From NCBI GenBank assembly GCA_946616295.1, contig CAMOIU010000042.1, positions 1-27,240 of the forward strand: a stretch of DNA of 27,240 bases, given 5' to 3'. A program made the position numbers and the translations under genes. The notes below the pieces were generated by a model. It had not been told where the DNA came from and made no database searches. It saw only the letters and a list, made by a program, of their open reading frames with translations. This DNA comes from CAG-791 sp002392385 (lineage in GTDB: Bacteria; Bacillota; Clostridia; Lachnospirales; Lachnospiraceae). This document shows, one piece after another, positions 14,527-22,530 of this stretch. Each line of letters opens with the position of its first letter. The stretch's first letter is position 1.

Positions 14527-15675
14527 ATGAAAAAGTGCAGGAAAGGAAACATCGGGAGAAGCAGCCGCAGGTGGCTGACTATCCTCCTGAGTCTGACGCT
14601 GGCGGCTACACTTACGGCCTGCGGCAGCGCGGCCAAATCCGGACAGGCCGCATACGAAACTGTAGAGACCGCTGATTATGATTATGCCGCCGGCTCCTCG
14701 TCCGGCTACAGTAATACCGCAGCGGAAGAGGCAGCAGCGGACGCCGGAAACTGGGAGTATGAAGAGGCCAAAACCTCCGAGAACGGCGTGGAGCTTACGG
14801 TGGGCACCGATGCCCGGGAGGGCCAGAAGATCGTCTACTCCGCCAGCGTGGACATGCAGACCCTGGAGTACGAGAAGACCCTGGCTTCCATCCGCAGCCG
14901 GATCGCCGCCGCAGGCGGTTTTATCGAAGCGGAAAATGAAAGCAACAACGACTACAACTGGTATTACAACTATGAAGAAGGCAGCCGGGAGAAGGGCATT
15001 TATTCCATGTATATGACGGTCAGGATCCCCTCCGGAGCCTTCGCCGGCTTCCTGGATGCTCTGGAGGAGGACGGCAAGGTCATCAGCCGTTCCGTGAACG
15101 CCCAGAACATCAGCCAGACCTACGCCGACACCGAGACCACCAAGAAGGCCCTCGAAACAGAGCTGGAGCGCCTCCTGGAGATGATGGACAAGGCGGAGAC
15201 CATCGAGGACATGATCGCGGTCGAATCCAGACTCACCGAGGTGGAGAGATCCCTCAACGCCGCCAAGACCTCCCTGGCCTCCATGGACAAGGACGTGGAC
15301 TACTCCACCGTCTACCTCAGCATACAGGAAGTGCGACGCTACTCGGTCAATAACGTACAGACCCCCTTCATCGAGCGCCTCAAGAGAGCAGCCCAGAACT
15401 CCGTGGACAACCTCGTGGAATTCGTGCAGGACATCATCCTCTACCTGGTTGAGAACTGGCCTTACATCCTGTTCTGGATCGCCATCCTGGTCCTGGCCTT
15501 CCGCCTGATCCGCAGACTCATCCGCGGAGGCGGAGACAGACGCAAAGCCCGCAAGGCCAAAAACACCGACAAGCATGAACCTGCCGCAGAAGCCAAACCC
15601 GTGCCGGTAGAAAAACCTTCTGAAGAAGCCAAGCCCGTTGAAGAAGCTACTGATCAGGCGGCAGATAACGATTGA
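14527..15675 (+). CDS. DUF4349-domain lipoprotein
   Basis: The 382-aa protein has a signal peptide ending in the lipobox LTAC (Cys32) and a Tyr/Ser/Ala-rich linker (35-75). A DUF4349 domain (about 98-330) begins KIVYSASVDMQTLEYEKTLASIRSRI and AAGGFIEAE, has a coiled coil at about 200-252, and ends in a membrane helix (about 307-328). A basic then Lys/Glu/Pro-rich tail follows. The family role is not established; members sit in envelope-stress contexts. The ATG at 14527 has AGGGAG before it. A GTG at 14503 is in frame and overlaps the previous stop, but it would place eight residues before the signal peptide. The last four codons and stop lie in the first 62-bp repeat. Confidence 0.85.
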   Translation: MKKCRKGNIGRSSRRWLTILLSLTLAATLTACGSAAKSGQAAYETVETADYDYAAGSSSGYSNTAAEEAAADAGNWEYEEAKTSENGVELTVGTDAREGQKIVYSASVDMQTLEYEKTLASIRSRIAAAGGFIEAENESNNDYNWYYNYEEGSREKGIYSMYMTVRIPSGAFAGFLDALEEDGKVISRSVNAQNISQTYADTETTKKALETELERLLEMMDKAETIEDMIAVESRLTEVERSLNAAKTSLASMDKDVDYSTVYLSIQEVRRYSVNNVQTPFIERLKRAAQNSVDNLVEFVQDIILYLVENWPYILFWIAILVLAFRLIRRLIRGGGDRRKARKAKNTDKHEPAAEAKPVPVEKPSEEAKPVEEATDQAADND

Positions 15676-15951
15676 CGAGAGGAGCGTTATCAAGAGTGTG
15701 AAAAGAAGCGAAAAATCACACAGGAAATAACGGTTGCCAGGAGGAACGTTACCAGGAGTGTGAAAAGAAGCCAAAAATCACACAGGAAATAACGATCGAC
15801 GAGAGGAACGTTACCGGGAGTGTGATTAGAAGCCAATAATCACACAGGAAATAACGATTGACGAGAGGAACGTTACCGGGAGTGTGATCAGAAGCCAAAA
15901 ATCACGCAGCTGATAACGATCGACAGCAGAAACGTTACCAAGATAAACATC
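15665..15951 (+). repeat. 4.6 tandem copies of a 62-bp unit with two inverted repeats each
   Basis: Units start at 15665, 15727, 15789, 15851 and 15913 (the last is about 39 bp). Each begins ATAACG and the first three end TCACACAGGAA. Each full unit contains inverted repeat A (TAACG...CGTTA) and inverted repeat B (GTGTGA...TCACAC). In unit 3, B is lengthened to GTGTGATTA/TAATCACAC by paired changes. In unit 4 a T-G wobble replaces a pair. The stop codon of the DUF4349 gene lies in unit 1. No open frame runs through the array, since 62 is not a multiple of 3. Confidence 0.9.
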
Positions 15952-15999
15952 AAAAAAACTGCCGCTCCGGGATCATCTCCCGGAGCGGCAGCTCTTTTT
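15951..15999. terminator. Strong bidirectional terminator
   Basis: A perfect 14-bp stem CTGCCGCTCCGGGA/TCCCGGAGCGGCAG (15959-15972 with 15978-15991) has a 5-base loop, seven A's on the left and TTTTT on the right. It serves both the DUF4349 operon and the lipoprotein gene on minus. Confidence 0.93.
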
Positions 16000-16004
16000 A
16001 AAAC

Positions 16005-16051
16005 TTCTCATTCAGTAGCTTACTTATTCGGCAGCTTTCTTATTCGGCAGA
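16005..16051 (-). repeat. Three 16-bp tandem repeats across the lipoprotein stop codon
   Basis: On the plus strand, TTTCTTATTCGGCAGA (16036-16051), TTACTTATTCGGCAGC (16020-16035) and a more decayed copy (16005-16019) follow head to tail. The first covers the last codons and stop of the lipoprotein gene. Confidence 0.65.
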
Positions 16052-16729
16052 TTCGAACTCCTCGTAGCCGCTGACCTTCCAGGTCTTGTCTTCCTGCTGT
16101 TCGATCGTGAGGACGACCTGCTCTTCCAGCTCGCCGATGCTCGTGATGGACTCTTTGTAGATGGAAAGGATCTCGGGGATCAGATCGGAGTAGAGCTTCT
16201 GGTAGAAAGCATCCTCGCCCTGGTTGGTGTAGATGTCAAGAAGGGCATCCAGATTCTCGTTCTGATAATTCTCGACCAGGGTGTTGAGCTGTTCGTTGAT
16301 GGCAGCGTCATTGTTGGGGTCGAACTTGTCGGGATCGAAGCCGAGGACGACCTTGGCAGTGACCTTGCCGACGCCCTTTTCTTCCGAGGTATCGGTGATC
16401 TCGTAGGACTTCACGACGCTCTGGGCGATGTTGGTGCAGAAATCTGTGACGGCGGCCTGTGCGGTCTCGTCAAGATCCTCTGCGGGGATGTCCATGCTCT
16501 CATAGAAATCAGCGGTAAGGCCTTCCACGTCGAAGGAATCCAGTTCGCCGCTTTCTACCAGGGCGGTGGTGGCATACTCGCTGATGGCGGCCAGATCACC
16601 TGCCTGCATGCCGTCGAAGAATCCGGTGGCGGCCGCATTGATAGCATCCTTGTTGCCCGAGCAGCCGGTCATGATCATAGCCATGGCAAACAGCACTGCA
16701 AAAAGGGCGCTCATAAGTTTCTTGTTCAT
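16040..16729 (-). CDS. Lipoprotein of unknown function
   Basis: The 229-aa protein has a signal peptide with lipobox MTGC (Cys23), so it is anchored outside the membrane. The mature part is acidic and helical. It opens AINAAATGFFDGMQAGDLAAISEYAT, a pattern typical of small DUF4878/DUF5105-like lipoproteins with a cone-shaped fold, and ends VVLTIEQQEDKTWKVSGYEEFESAE. I do not recognise a specific family. It has its own promoter (16796-16824) and ribosome site (GGGAGGAA) and is monocistronic. A role in the envelope is all that can be said. Confidence 0.85.
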   Translation of the reverse strand: MNKKLMSALFAVLFAMAMIMTGCSGNKDAINAAATGFFDGMQAGDLAAISEYATTALVESGELDSFDVEGLTADFYESMDIPAEDLDETAQAAVTDFCTNIAQSVVKSYEITDTSEEKGVGKVTAKVVLGFDPDKFDPNNDAAINEQLNTLVENYQNENLDALLDIYTNQGEDAFYQKLYSDLIPEILSIYKESITSIGELEEQVVLTIEQQEDKTWKVSGYEEFESAE

Positions 16730-16795
16730 GTACTTTTCCTCCCAGAATTTTTTTTACGAAAAGAAATGTGGGATTATTCGGTATATCCCCATTTA

Positions 16796-16824
16796 AATGT
16801 ATCAGTTGTTGGCAAGAATGTCAA
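16796..16824 (-). promoter_or_regulatory. Sigma-A promoter of the lipoprotein gene
   Basis: The minus strand has a consensus TTGACA (16819-16824), exactly 17 bp, then TACATT (16796-16801). The leader would be about 60 nt. Confidence 0.7.
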
Positions 16825-16960
16825 CGAAAGTGGCTTAAATACGTCCCCGGCGGGCCCGGGAGCCCTAAAAGAATATGGCGTGCGGGGGCAATAGGTGATA
16901 GAATAACTCTGTATATGCCTGTATGAATGTTTAAGTATAGAAAGTACGGAGATCATAAAA

Positions 16961-19051
16961 ATGTTTCGCAGTGATGATCGGACGCAGCAGATGAGCATGC
17001 TGCAGCGGGTGCCATTCCTGCTCGGCGCCGTCCTGGCGGTGCTGGATCTGCTGATCTTTTTCCTGTATTGGCCGGCGGGTCTTTTGATCCTGGCGTTTCT
17101 GATCGGCTATTTTGCCATGACTGCTTACATGTATCTGGAGAGGAAATCGATCCTGACCAGGGAGATGGTGCAGTTCGCCGCCGAGTATGAGACCCTGGAG
17201 AATCATGTGCTGGGAGACATGGACCAGGCGCTGGCGGTGCTGGACCAGAAGGCCAGGATCCTGTGGACCAACGCGGCTTTTGACGCGATGGCGGGCAGGG
17301 GCAAGGGCCTGGCGGCGGCCGTGGAGGGGCTGACCGGACGCAGGTCGGTGACCTCGCTGTTCCCGGAGATCCGGGCGGATTCGCTGCCCCATGACAGTCA
17401 GCCTGTCCAGATCCCGGTGCGCAGGGAGGACAGGAACCTGACAGCCCAGATCCGGCGCGTGTCGCTGGAGGGGCTGGCGGCGGGCAGCACGGCCTTCGGA
17501 GAGACCGGCATGCAGGACTATGTGATGCTCCTGCAGCTCAAGGACGTCACAGCCGTGAGACTGGCGGTCCAGGAGGTGGACGACCAGAGCATGGCGGCGG
17601 GCTTCATCTACATTGACAACTATGAGGAGGCGCTGGAATCGCTGGAGGAGGTCAAGAGGTCCCTGCTCATGGCCCTGATCGACCGGACGGTGAACCGCTA
17701 TATCCTCTCCTATGACGGTCTGTGCAGCAAGATCGAGAAGGACAAGTTCCTGATCGTCCTGAGGAAGAAGCAGCTCCGCCAGATCATGGACGGGCAGTTC
17801 TCTCTCCTGGAGGACGTCAAGAAGGTCAACATCGGCAACGATATGGCCATCACCCTGAGCATAGGCGTGGGTCTGGACGGCCTCACCTACGCGCAGAATT
17901 ATGAATTCGCCAGGAACGCCGTGGAGCTGGCCCTGGGAAGAGGCGGCGACCAGGCGGTGGTCAAGATGCCGGAGAACGTGGTCTACTACGGCGGCAAGAC
18001 ACTGCAGCAGGAGAAGAACACCCGCGTACGTGCCCGTGTCAAGGCCCAGGCCCTCAAGGAGATCATCCGGGTCAGGGACAATGTCTTTATCATGGGCCAT
18101 AAGATGGGCGACCCCGACAGCTTCGGCGCGGCTGTGGGCATCTACCGGATCGCCCGCACCCTGAACAAGCGTGCCTACATCGTTCTCAACGACCGCAGCA
18201 CGACCCTGCGGTCCTTCCTGGCTCCCTTTGAGAAGAACCCGGAGTATGAGAACAAGCCTTTTGTCACCAGCGAGGAGGCCATGGTGCTGGTCTCCGACAA
18301 TGACGCGCTGGTGGTGGTGGATGTGAACCAGCCGGGCCGGACGGAGTGCCCGGAGCTTCTGGAGCTGTGCAAATCCATCGTGGTTCTGGATCATCACAGG
18401 ACCGGCAAGGACGTCATCGAAAACGCCACCCTGTCCTATGTGGAGCCCTACGCATCCAGCTCCTGTGAGCTTGTGTCCGAGATTCTCCAGTATGTGGGAG
18501 AGAACATCCGGATCCGGCCGGAGGAGGCGGATGCCCTCTACGGAGGCATCGTGGTGGATACCCACAATTTCGTCGGCAAGGCGGGCGTGCGGACCTTCGA
18601 GGCGGCGGCCTTCCTGCGCCGCAGCGGGGCGGACGTGACCCGGGTGCGCAAGCTCCTGAGAGAAAATGCCGAGAATTACAAGGCCAAGGCCGATACCGTC
18701 TCCCAGGCGGAGATCTACCGGACAGCCTTCGCCTTCTCGGTCTGCAGGGCCCAGGGGCTGGACAGCCCCACGGTGATCGGGGCTCAGGCGGCCAACGATC
18801 TGCTGGATATCCGGGGCGTGAAGGCGAGTTTTGTCTTCACGATGTATGAGAACAAGGTGTATATCAGTGCCCGTTCCATCGACGAGGTCAACGTCCAGGT
18901 CATCCTGGAGAAGGTCGGCGGCGGCGGTCACATGAATATCGCGGGCGGTCAGCTGGAGGGCGTCACAATAGAGGACGCCCAGACCCGGGTGAGGATCGTG
19001 CTGGATGAGATGATCCGCACGGGACAGCTGACAGTCGGAGATAGAAAATAG
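16961..19051 (+). CDS. gdpP: GdpP-type cyclic-di-AMP phosphodiesterase
   Basis: The 696-aa membrane protein hydrolyses c-di-AMP and so tunes potassium, osmotic and cell-wall control. It has two membrane helices (about 15-36 and 38-58), a PAS-like domain (about 85-200), a degenerate GGDEF domain (about 215-345, without the GGDEF signature) and DHH/DHHA1 phosphoesterase domains. Metal-binding motifs are intact: MGHKMGDPDS (378-387), DVNQPG (454-459), LDHHR (476-480), DTHNF (533-537) and GGGGHMNIAGG (653-663). It is a little longer than the usual 655-660 aa. rplI and dnaB follow on the same strand in the order conserved across Firmicutes. Confidence 0.95.
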   Translation: MFRSDDRTQQMSMLQRVPFLLGAVLAVLDLLIFFLYWPAGLLILAFLIGYFAMTAYMYLERKSILTREMVQFAAEYETLENHVLGDMDQALAVLDQKARILWTNAAFDAMAGRGKGLAAAVEGLTGRRSVTSLFPEIRADSLPHDSQPVQIPVRREDRNLTAQIRRVSLEGLAAGSTAFGETGMQDYVMLLQLKDVTAVRLAVQEVDDQSMAAGFIYIDNYEEALESLEEVKRSLLMALIDRTVNRYILSYDGLCSKIEKDKFLIVLRKKQLRQIMDGQFSLLEDVKKVNIGNDMAITLSIGVGLDGLTYAQNYEFARNAVELALGRGGDQAVVKMPENVVYYGGKTLQQEKNTRVRARVKAQALKEIIRVRDNVFIMGHKMGDPDSFGAAVGIYRIARTLNKRAYIVLNDRSTTLRSFLAPFEKNPEYENKPFVTSEEAMVLVSDNDALVVVDVNQPGRTECPELLELCKSIVVLDHHRTGKDVIENATLSYVEPYASSSCELVSEILQYVGENIRIRPEEADALYGGIVVDTHNFVGKAGVRTFEAAAFLRRSGADVTRVRKLLRENAENYKAKADTVSQAEIYRTAFAFSVCRAQGLDSPTVIGAQAANDLLDIRGVKASFVFTMYENKVYISARSIDEVNVQVILEKVGGGGHMNIAGGQLEGVTIEDAQTRVRIVLDEMIRTGQLTVGDRK

Positions 19052-19093
19052 GAAGAGACAGAGTTACGGCCGTGTGCCGGAAAGGAGCGAGAT

Positions 19094-19540
19094 ATGCAGG
19101 TCATTCTACTGGAAGATGTCAAGTCCCTCGGAAAGAAGGGGGAGATCGTCAAGGTCAGCGACGGGTACGCCCGTAACTACGTACTGCCTAAAAAGCTGGG
19201 ACTGGAGGCTACGGACCGCAACCTGAACGAACTCAAGCTCAAGAAGAAGCATGAAGAGAAGCTGGCCGCCCAGAGGCTGGCGGAGGCCCAGGCTCTTGCC
19301 GCTGCCCTCGAGGGCAAGAAGATCTCTGTGAAAATGCGCGCCGGCGAAGGCGGCAGGGTGTTCGGTTCCATCACCGGCAAGGAGATCGCGGCCGCTGCCA
19401 AGGATCAGTTCGATCTGGATCTGGACAAGAAGAAGATCCAGCTGGCGGATCCCATCAAGAGCTTCGGCATGCACGAAGTGCCCATCAAGCTCCACCCCCA
19501 GGTGACCGGCAGACTCTACGTGCTGGTACAGGAGGCCTGA
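19094..19540 (+). CDS. rplI: 50S ribosomal protein L9
   Basis: The 148-aa protein binds 23S rRNA. The L9 signature GKKGEIVKVSDGYARNYVLPKKLG (13-36) is complete, followed by the long linker helix (about 41-75) and the C-terminal domain (GRVFGSITGKEIAAA). AAGGAG precedes the ATG. It lies 42 bases after gdpP and 54 before dnaB, so the three are likely one transcript. Confidence 0.97.
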   Translation: MQVILLEDVKSLGKKGEIVKVSDGYARNYVLPKKLGLEATDRNLNELKLKKKHEEKLAAQRLAEAQALAAALEGKKISVKMRAGEGGRVFGSITGKEIAAAAKDQFDLDLDKKKIQLADPIKSFGMHEVPIKLHPQVTGRLYVLVQEA

Positions 19541-19594
19541 GCATAGACACCGGCGGAAGAGACTGCGCCGGACAGAGAGGATACGGAGGAGACG

Positions 19595-20932
19595 ATGCCC
19601 CAGCAGGAGGATGTGATCAGACGGGTCATGCCCCACAGCATCGAAGCGGAACAGGCGGTCATCGGCGCCATGATCATGGACGCCGAGGCCATCGACGCCG
19701 CCGGTGAAATGCTGACAGAAGAGGATTTCTATTCGCGTGCGAACGGCACGCTTTTTTCCGTGATTCTGGAAATGCAGCAGCAGCACCTGGCGGTGGATCC
19801 GGTGACCCTGCAGACCCGCCTGAAGGAGAGGAACCTGCCGCCGGAGCTCTACAGCGACGAGACCATAGCGGGACTGATCACCCAGCTTCCCACTTCCGCC
19901 AATATCCGGTCCTATGCCGCCCTGGTGGCGGAGAAGGCCCAGCTGCGCAGGATGATCCGGGTCAATGAGGAGATCGCGGCAGCCTGCTACGCCCAGTCCG
20001 AGGACCCGGACGCCCTCATGGAACGCGCCGAGAAGCAGATCTTCGAGATCTCCCAGAGACGGACCTCCGGGAGCTTCGTGAGCATCCGGGACATCGTCCT
20101 GAACGCCATCGACAAGATCGAGCGCGCCTCCCACATGAAGGGCAACATCACCGGCCTGTCCACCGGCTTCACCGATCTGGACAACCGGACGGCCGGCATG
20201 CAGCCGGCGGATTTCATCCTGGTCGCCGCCCGTCCCTCCATGGGCAAGACCGCCTTCGTCCTCAACGTGGCGGAGCATGCCGTTCTCAAGGAGAACCGCT
20301 GCGTGGCCATCTTCTCCCTGGAAATGAGCAAGGAGCAGCTGGTGAACCGCCTTTTTGCCATGGAGGCCCACATCGACGCCCAGAAGATCAGGACCGGCGA
20401 CCTCAGCGAGCAGGAATGGAACGACCTGGTGGACAGCGCCGGCAACATCGGCGAGAGCCGCCTGATCATCGACGACACCCCCGCCATCAGCGTGGCGGAG
20501 CTGCGGAGCAAGTGCCGCAAGTACAAAATGGAATTCGGCCTGGAGATGGTCATCATCGACTACCTCCAGCTCATGAGCGGCGGCGGAGGCCGCGGAAACG
20601 ATTCCCGCCAGCAGGAGATCTCCGATATCTCCCGTTCCCTGAAGAGCCTGGCCAGAGAGCTCAACGTTCCCGTGATCGCTCTGTCCCAGCTCTCCCGTGC
20701 CGTCGAGTCCAGGCCCAACCACCGGCCCATGCTGTCCGACCTGCGTGAATCCGGCGCTATCGAACAGGACGCCGACCTGGTCATGTTCATCTACCGCGAC
20801 GACTACTACAACCCCGACGGCGAGAACCAGGGCATCGCGGAGATCATCATCGCCAAGCAGAGAAACGGCCCTATCGGTACCGTAGAGCTCCTGTGGCAGC
20901 CTCAGTTGACGAAGTTTGTGAACAAAGCATAA
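19595..20932 (+). CDS. dnaB: Replicative DNA helicase
   Basis: The 445-aa hexameric helicase unwinds DNA at the fork. The N-terminal primase-interacting domain (about 12-110; MPHSIEAEQAVIGAMI) is followed by the RecA-like domain with Walker A ARPSMGKTA (212-220), FSLEMSKEQL (240-249) and Walker B IDYLQLM (321-327), plus the DLRESGAIEQDAD stretch typical of DnaB. The length is normal and no intein is present. GGAGGAG precedes the ATG. The loader DnaI and DnaD are encoded elsewhere in the window. A structured spacer follows the stop. Confidence 0.97.
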   Translation: MPQQEDVIRRVMPHSIEAEQAVIGAMIMDAEAIDAAGEMLTEEDFYSRANGTLFSVILEMQQQHLAVDPVTLQTRLKERNLPPELYSDETIAGLITQLPTSANIRSYAALVAEKAQLRRMIRVNEEIAAACYAQSEDPDALMERAEKQIFEISQRRTSGSFVSIRDIVLNAIDKIERASHMKGNITGLSTGFTDLDNRTAGMQPADFILVAARPSMGKTAFVLNVAEHAVLKENRCVAIFSLEMSKEQLVNRLFAMEAHIDAQKIRTGDLSEQEWNDLVDSAGNIGESRLIIDDTPAISVAELRSKCRKYKMEFGLEMVIIDYLQLMSGGGGRGNDSRQQEISDISRSLKSLARELNVPVIALSQLSRAVESRPNHRPMLSDLRESGAIEQDADLVMFIYRDDYYNPDGENQGIAEIIIAKQRNGPIGTVELLWQPQLTKFVNKA

Positions 20933-20935
20933 AAA

Positions 20936-21144
20936 CTGCACCCCGGGAGAGACCCGGCTCGTGCTCCGGAGTGAGCTCGTTCACTCCGGAGCACGGGACG
21001 GCCTCTCCCGGGGCGGACAAGGCGCGGAGCGCCTCAGTCCGCCTCTTGTCCCAGATCGCGGAGCGATCTGGGACCGGGGTGCAGGGAGAAACAATCATCC
21101 CCCCTTAATTCCAGACAGCTCCACCGTTTGGAACCGGGGTGCAG
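20936..21144 (+). promoter_or_regulatory. Highly structured spacer between dnaB and the CoA ligase gene
   Basis: Perfect inverted repeats are packed together. They are CTGCACCCCGG (20936-20946) with CCGGGGTGCAG (21074-21084, and again 21134-21144); CCCCGGGAGAG (20941-20951) with CTCTCCCGGGG (21003-21013); a 15-bp hairpin 20960-20974/20981-20995; a 7-bp stem 21012-21018/21037-21043 enclosing GGCGC-GGA-GCGCC; and a 12-bp hairpin 21048-21059/21063-21074. The first two helices share bases and exclude each other. No clear T-run terminator is present. It may be an RNA switch, a dnaB terminator complex, or a palindromic repeat element. Confidence 0.55.
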
Positions 21145-21171
21145 TATGCAGACACATCATAGGGAGACATC

Positions 21172-22479
21172 ATGCATTCTTATTTCAACCCCGAGATGGA
21201 AACAGCCTCGCCGGACAGGCTCCGGCAGATCCAGAGCGAGAGACTTGTGGAGACGGTCCGGCGTGTATACCGGGACGTTCCTTATTATAAGAAGAAAATG
21301 GATGAGGCCGGGGTCCGCCCCGAGGACATCCACGGCGTGGAGGACCTCCGCCGCCTGCCCTTCCTGAGCAAGGAGGATCTGCGGCAGCAGTATCCCTACG
21401 GGCTTCTGGCCAGGCCGCTCTCCGAGTGTGTCCGCATTCATTCCACCAGCGGCACCACAGGCCGCCGTGTCGTGGCCTTCTATACCCAGAAGGACGTGGA
21501 CATGTGGGAGGAATGCTGCGCGAGGGCACTGACCGCCGCCGGCGCCACGCCCGACGACGTGGTCCAGGTCTGCTATGGCTACGGCCTCTTTACGGGCGGA
21601 GCGGGACTGCACGGGGGCTCCCACAAGCTGGGCTCCCTGACCCTGCCCATGTCCTCGGGCAATACGGACCGGCAGATCCAGTTCATGACGGATCTCGGCG
21701 CCACGGTCCTGTGCTGCACCCCTTCCTATGCCGCCTACTTGGCGGAGACCATCGTGGAGAGGGGTCTGCGGGACAACATCCGGCTCAAGGCGGGTATTTT
21801 CGGCGCGGAGGCCTGGACCGAGGAGATGCGCAGGGATATCGAGGACAAGCTGGGTATCAAGGCCTATGATATCTACGGCCTCACCGAGATCTCAGGCCCC
21901 GGCGTCGCCTTCGAGTGCGAAGCCCAGCACGGCATGCACATCAACGAGGACAATTTCATCGCCGAGATCATCGATCCGGTCACCGGGGAGGTCCTGCCCG
22001 ACGGCGAGAAGGGCGAGCTGGTCTTCACCAGCATCAATAAGGAAGCTTTCCCCCTGATCCGCTACCGGACCAAGGATATCTGCATCCTCAGCAGGGAGAA
22101 GTGCAGCTGCGGCCGCACCTTCGTCCGCATGACCAAACCTCTCGGACGCAGCGACGACATGCTCATCGTCAAGGGCGTCAACGTGTTCCCGTCGCAGATC
22201 GAGACGGTCCTGCTCAACAACGGCTATCCCGCCAACTATCAGATCATCGTCACCAGAGAGAATCACAGCGACAAGATCGAGGTGCAGGTGGAGATGACCT
22301 CGGAGATGTTCTCCGACTCCCTCAAGGAGGTCACGGCCAGGGAGAAAGCCCTTGTGGCAGACCTCAAGGGCATGCTGGGCATCAAGTGCGATGTACGCCT
22401 GGTGGCGCCCAGGACCATCGAGCGCAGCGAGGGCAAGGCCCGGCGCGTCATTGACAAGAGGAATCTCTATCAGGGATGA
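21172..22479 (+). CDS. Phenylacetate--CoA ligase-like adenylate-forming enzyme
   Basis: The 435-aa AMP-forming ligase of the PaaK type joins CoA to an aryl acid. The AMP-binding loop HSTSGTTGRR (90-99), YGLTE (235-239), the GMHINEDNF region and the C-terminal GRSDDMLIVKGVNVFPSQIE are all typical. The length is normal for PaaK. In gut anaerobes such enzymes occur near indolepyruvate or arylpyruvate oxidoreductases and handle aryl acetates from aromatic amino acids. That substrate is inferred, and no other pathway gene is here. A GGGAG site precedes the ATG, and a tandem-ACT protein follows 51 bases later. Confidence 0.9.
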   Translation: MHSYFNPEMETASPDRLRQIQSERLVETVRRVYRDVPYYKKKMDEAGVRPEDIHGVEDLRRLPFLSKEDLRQQYPYGLLARPLSECVRIHSTSGTTGRRVVAFYTQKDVDMWEECCARALTAAGATPDDVVQVCYGYGLFTGGAGLHGGSHKLGSLTLPMSSGNTDRQIQFMTDLGATVLCCTPSYAAYLAETIVERGLRDNIRLKAGIFGAEAWTEEMRRDIEDKLGIKAYDIYGLTEISGPGVAFECEAQHGMHINEDNFIAEIIDPVTGEVLPDGEKGELVFTSINKEAFPLIRYRTKDICILSREKCSCGRTFVRMTKPLGRSDDMLIVKGVNVFPSQIETVLLNNGYPANYQIIVTRENHSDKIEVQVEMTSEMFSDSLKEVTAREKALVADLKGMLGIKCDVRLVAPRTIERSEGKARRVIDKRNLYQG

Positions 22480-22530
22480 ATAAAGGCATCGTTACACACA
22501 GATCCATGCAGATCATGAAAGGAGGATCCC

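Noticed and set aside
15715..15726. Likeness of TCACACAGGAAA to the E. coli lacZ leader, suggesting a vector or reporter sequence
   Set aside because: The match is about a dozen bases inside a diverged repeat, with no other lac sequence around.
15665..15951. CRISPR array or integron attC array
   Set aside because: The 62-bp units abut with no unique spacers, no cas genes are near, and there is no integrase gene.
16931..20941. Long minus-strand frames opposite gdpP and opposite rplI-dnaB
   Set aside because: They cross gene boundaries, lack start signals and have shadow-like composition. The + genes carry full family motifs.
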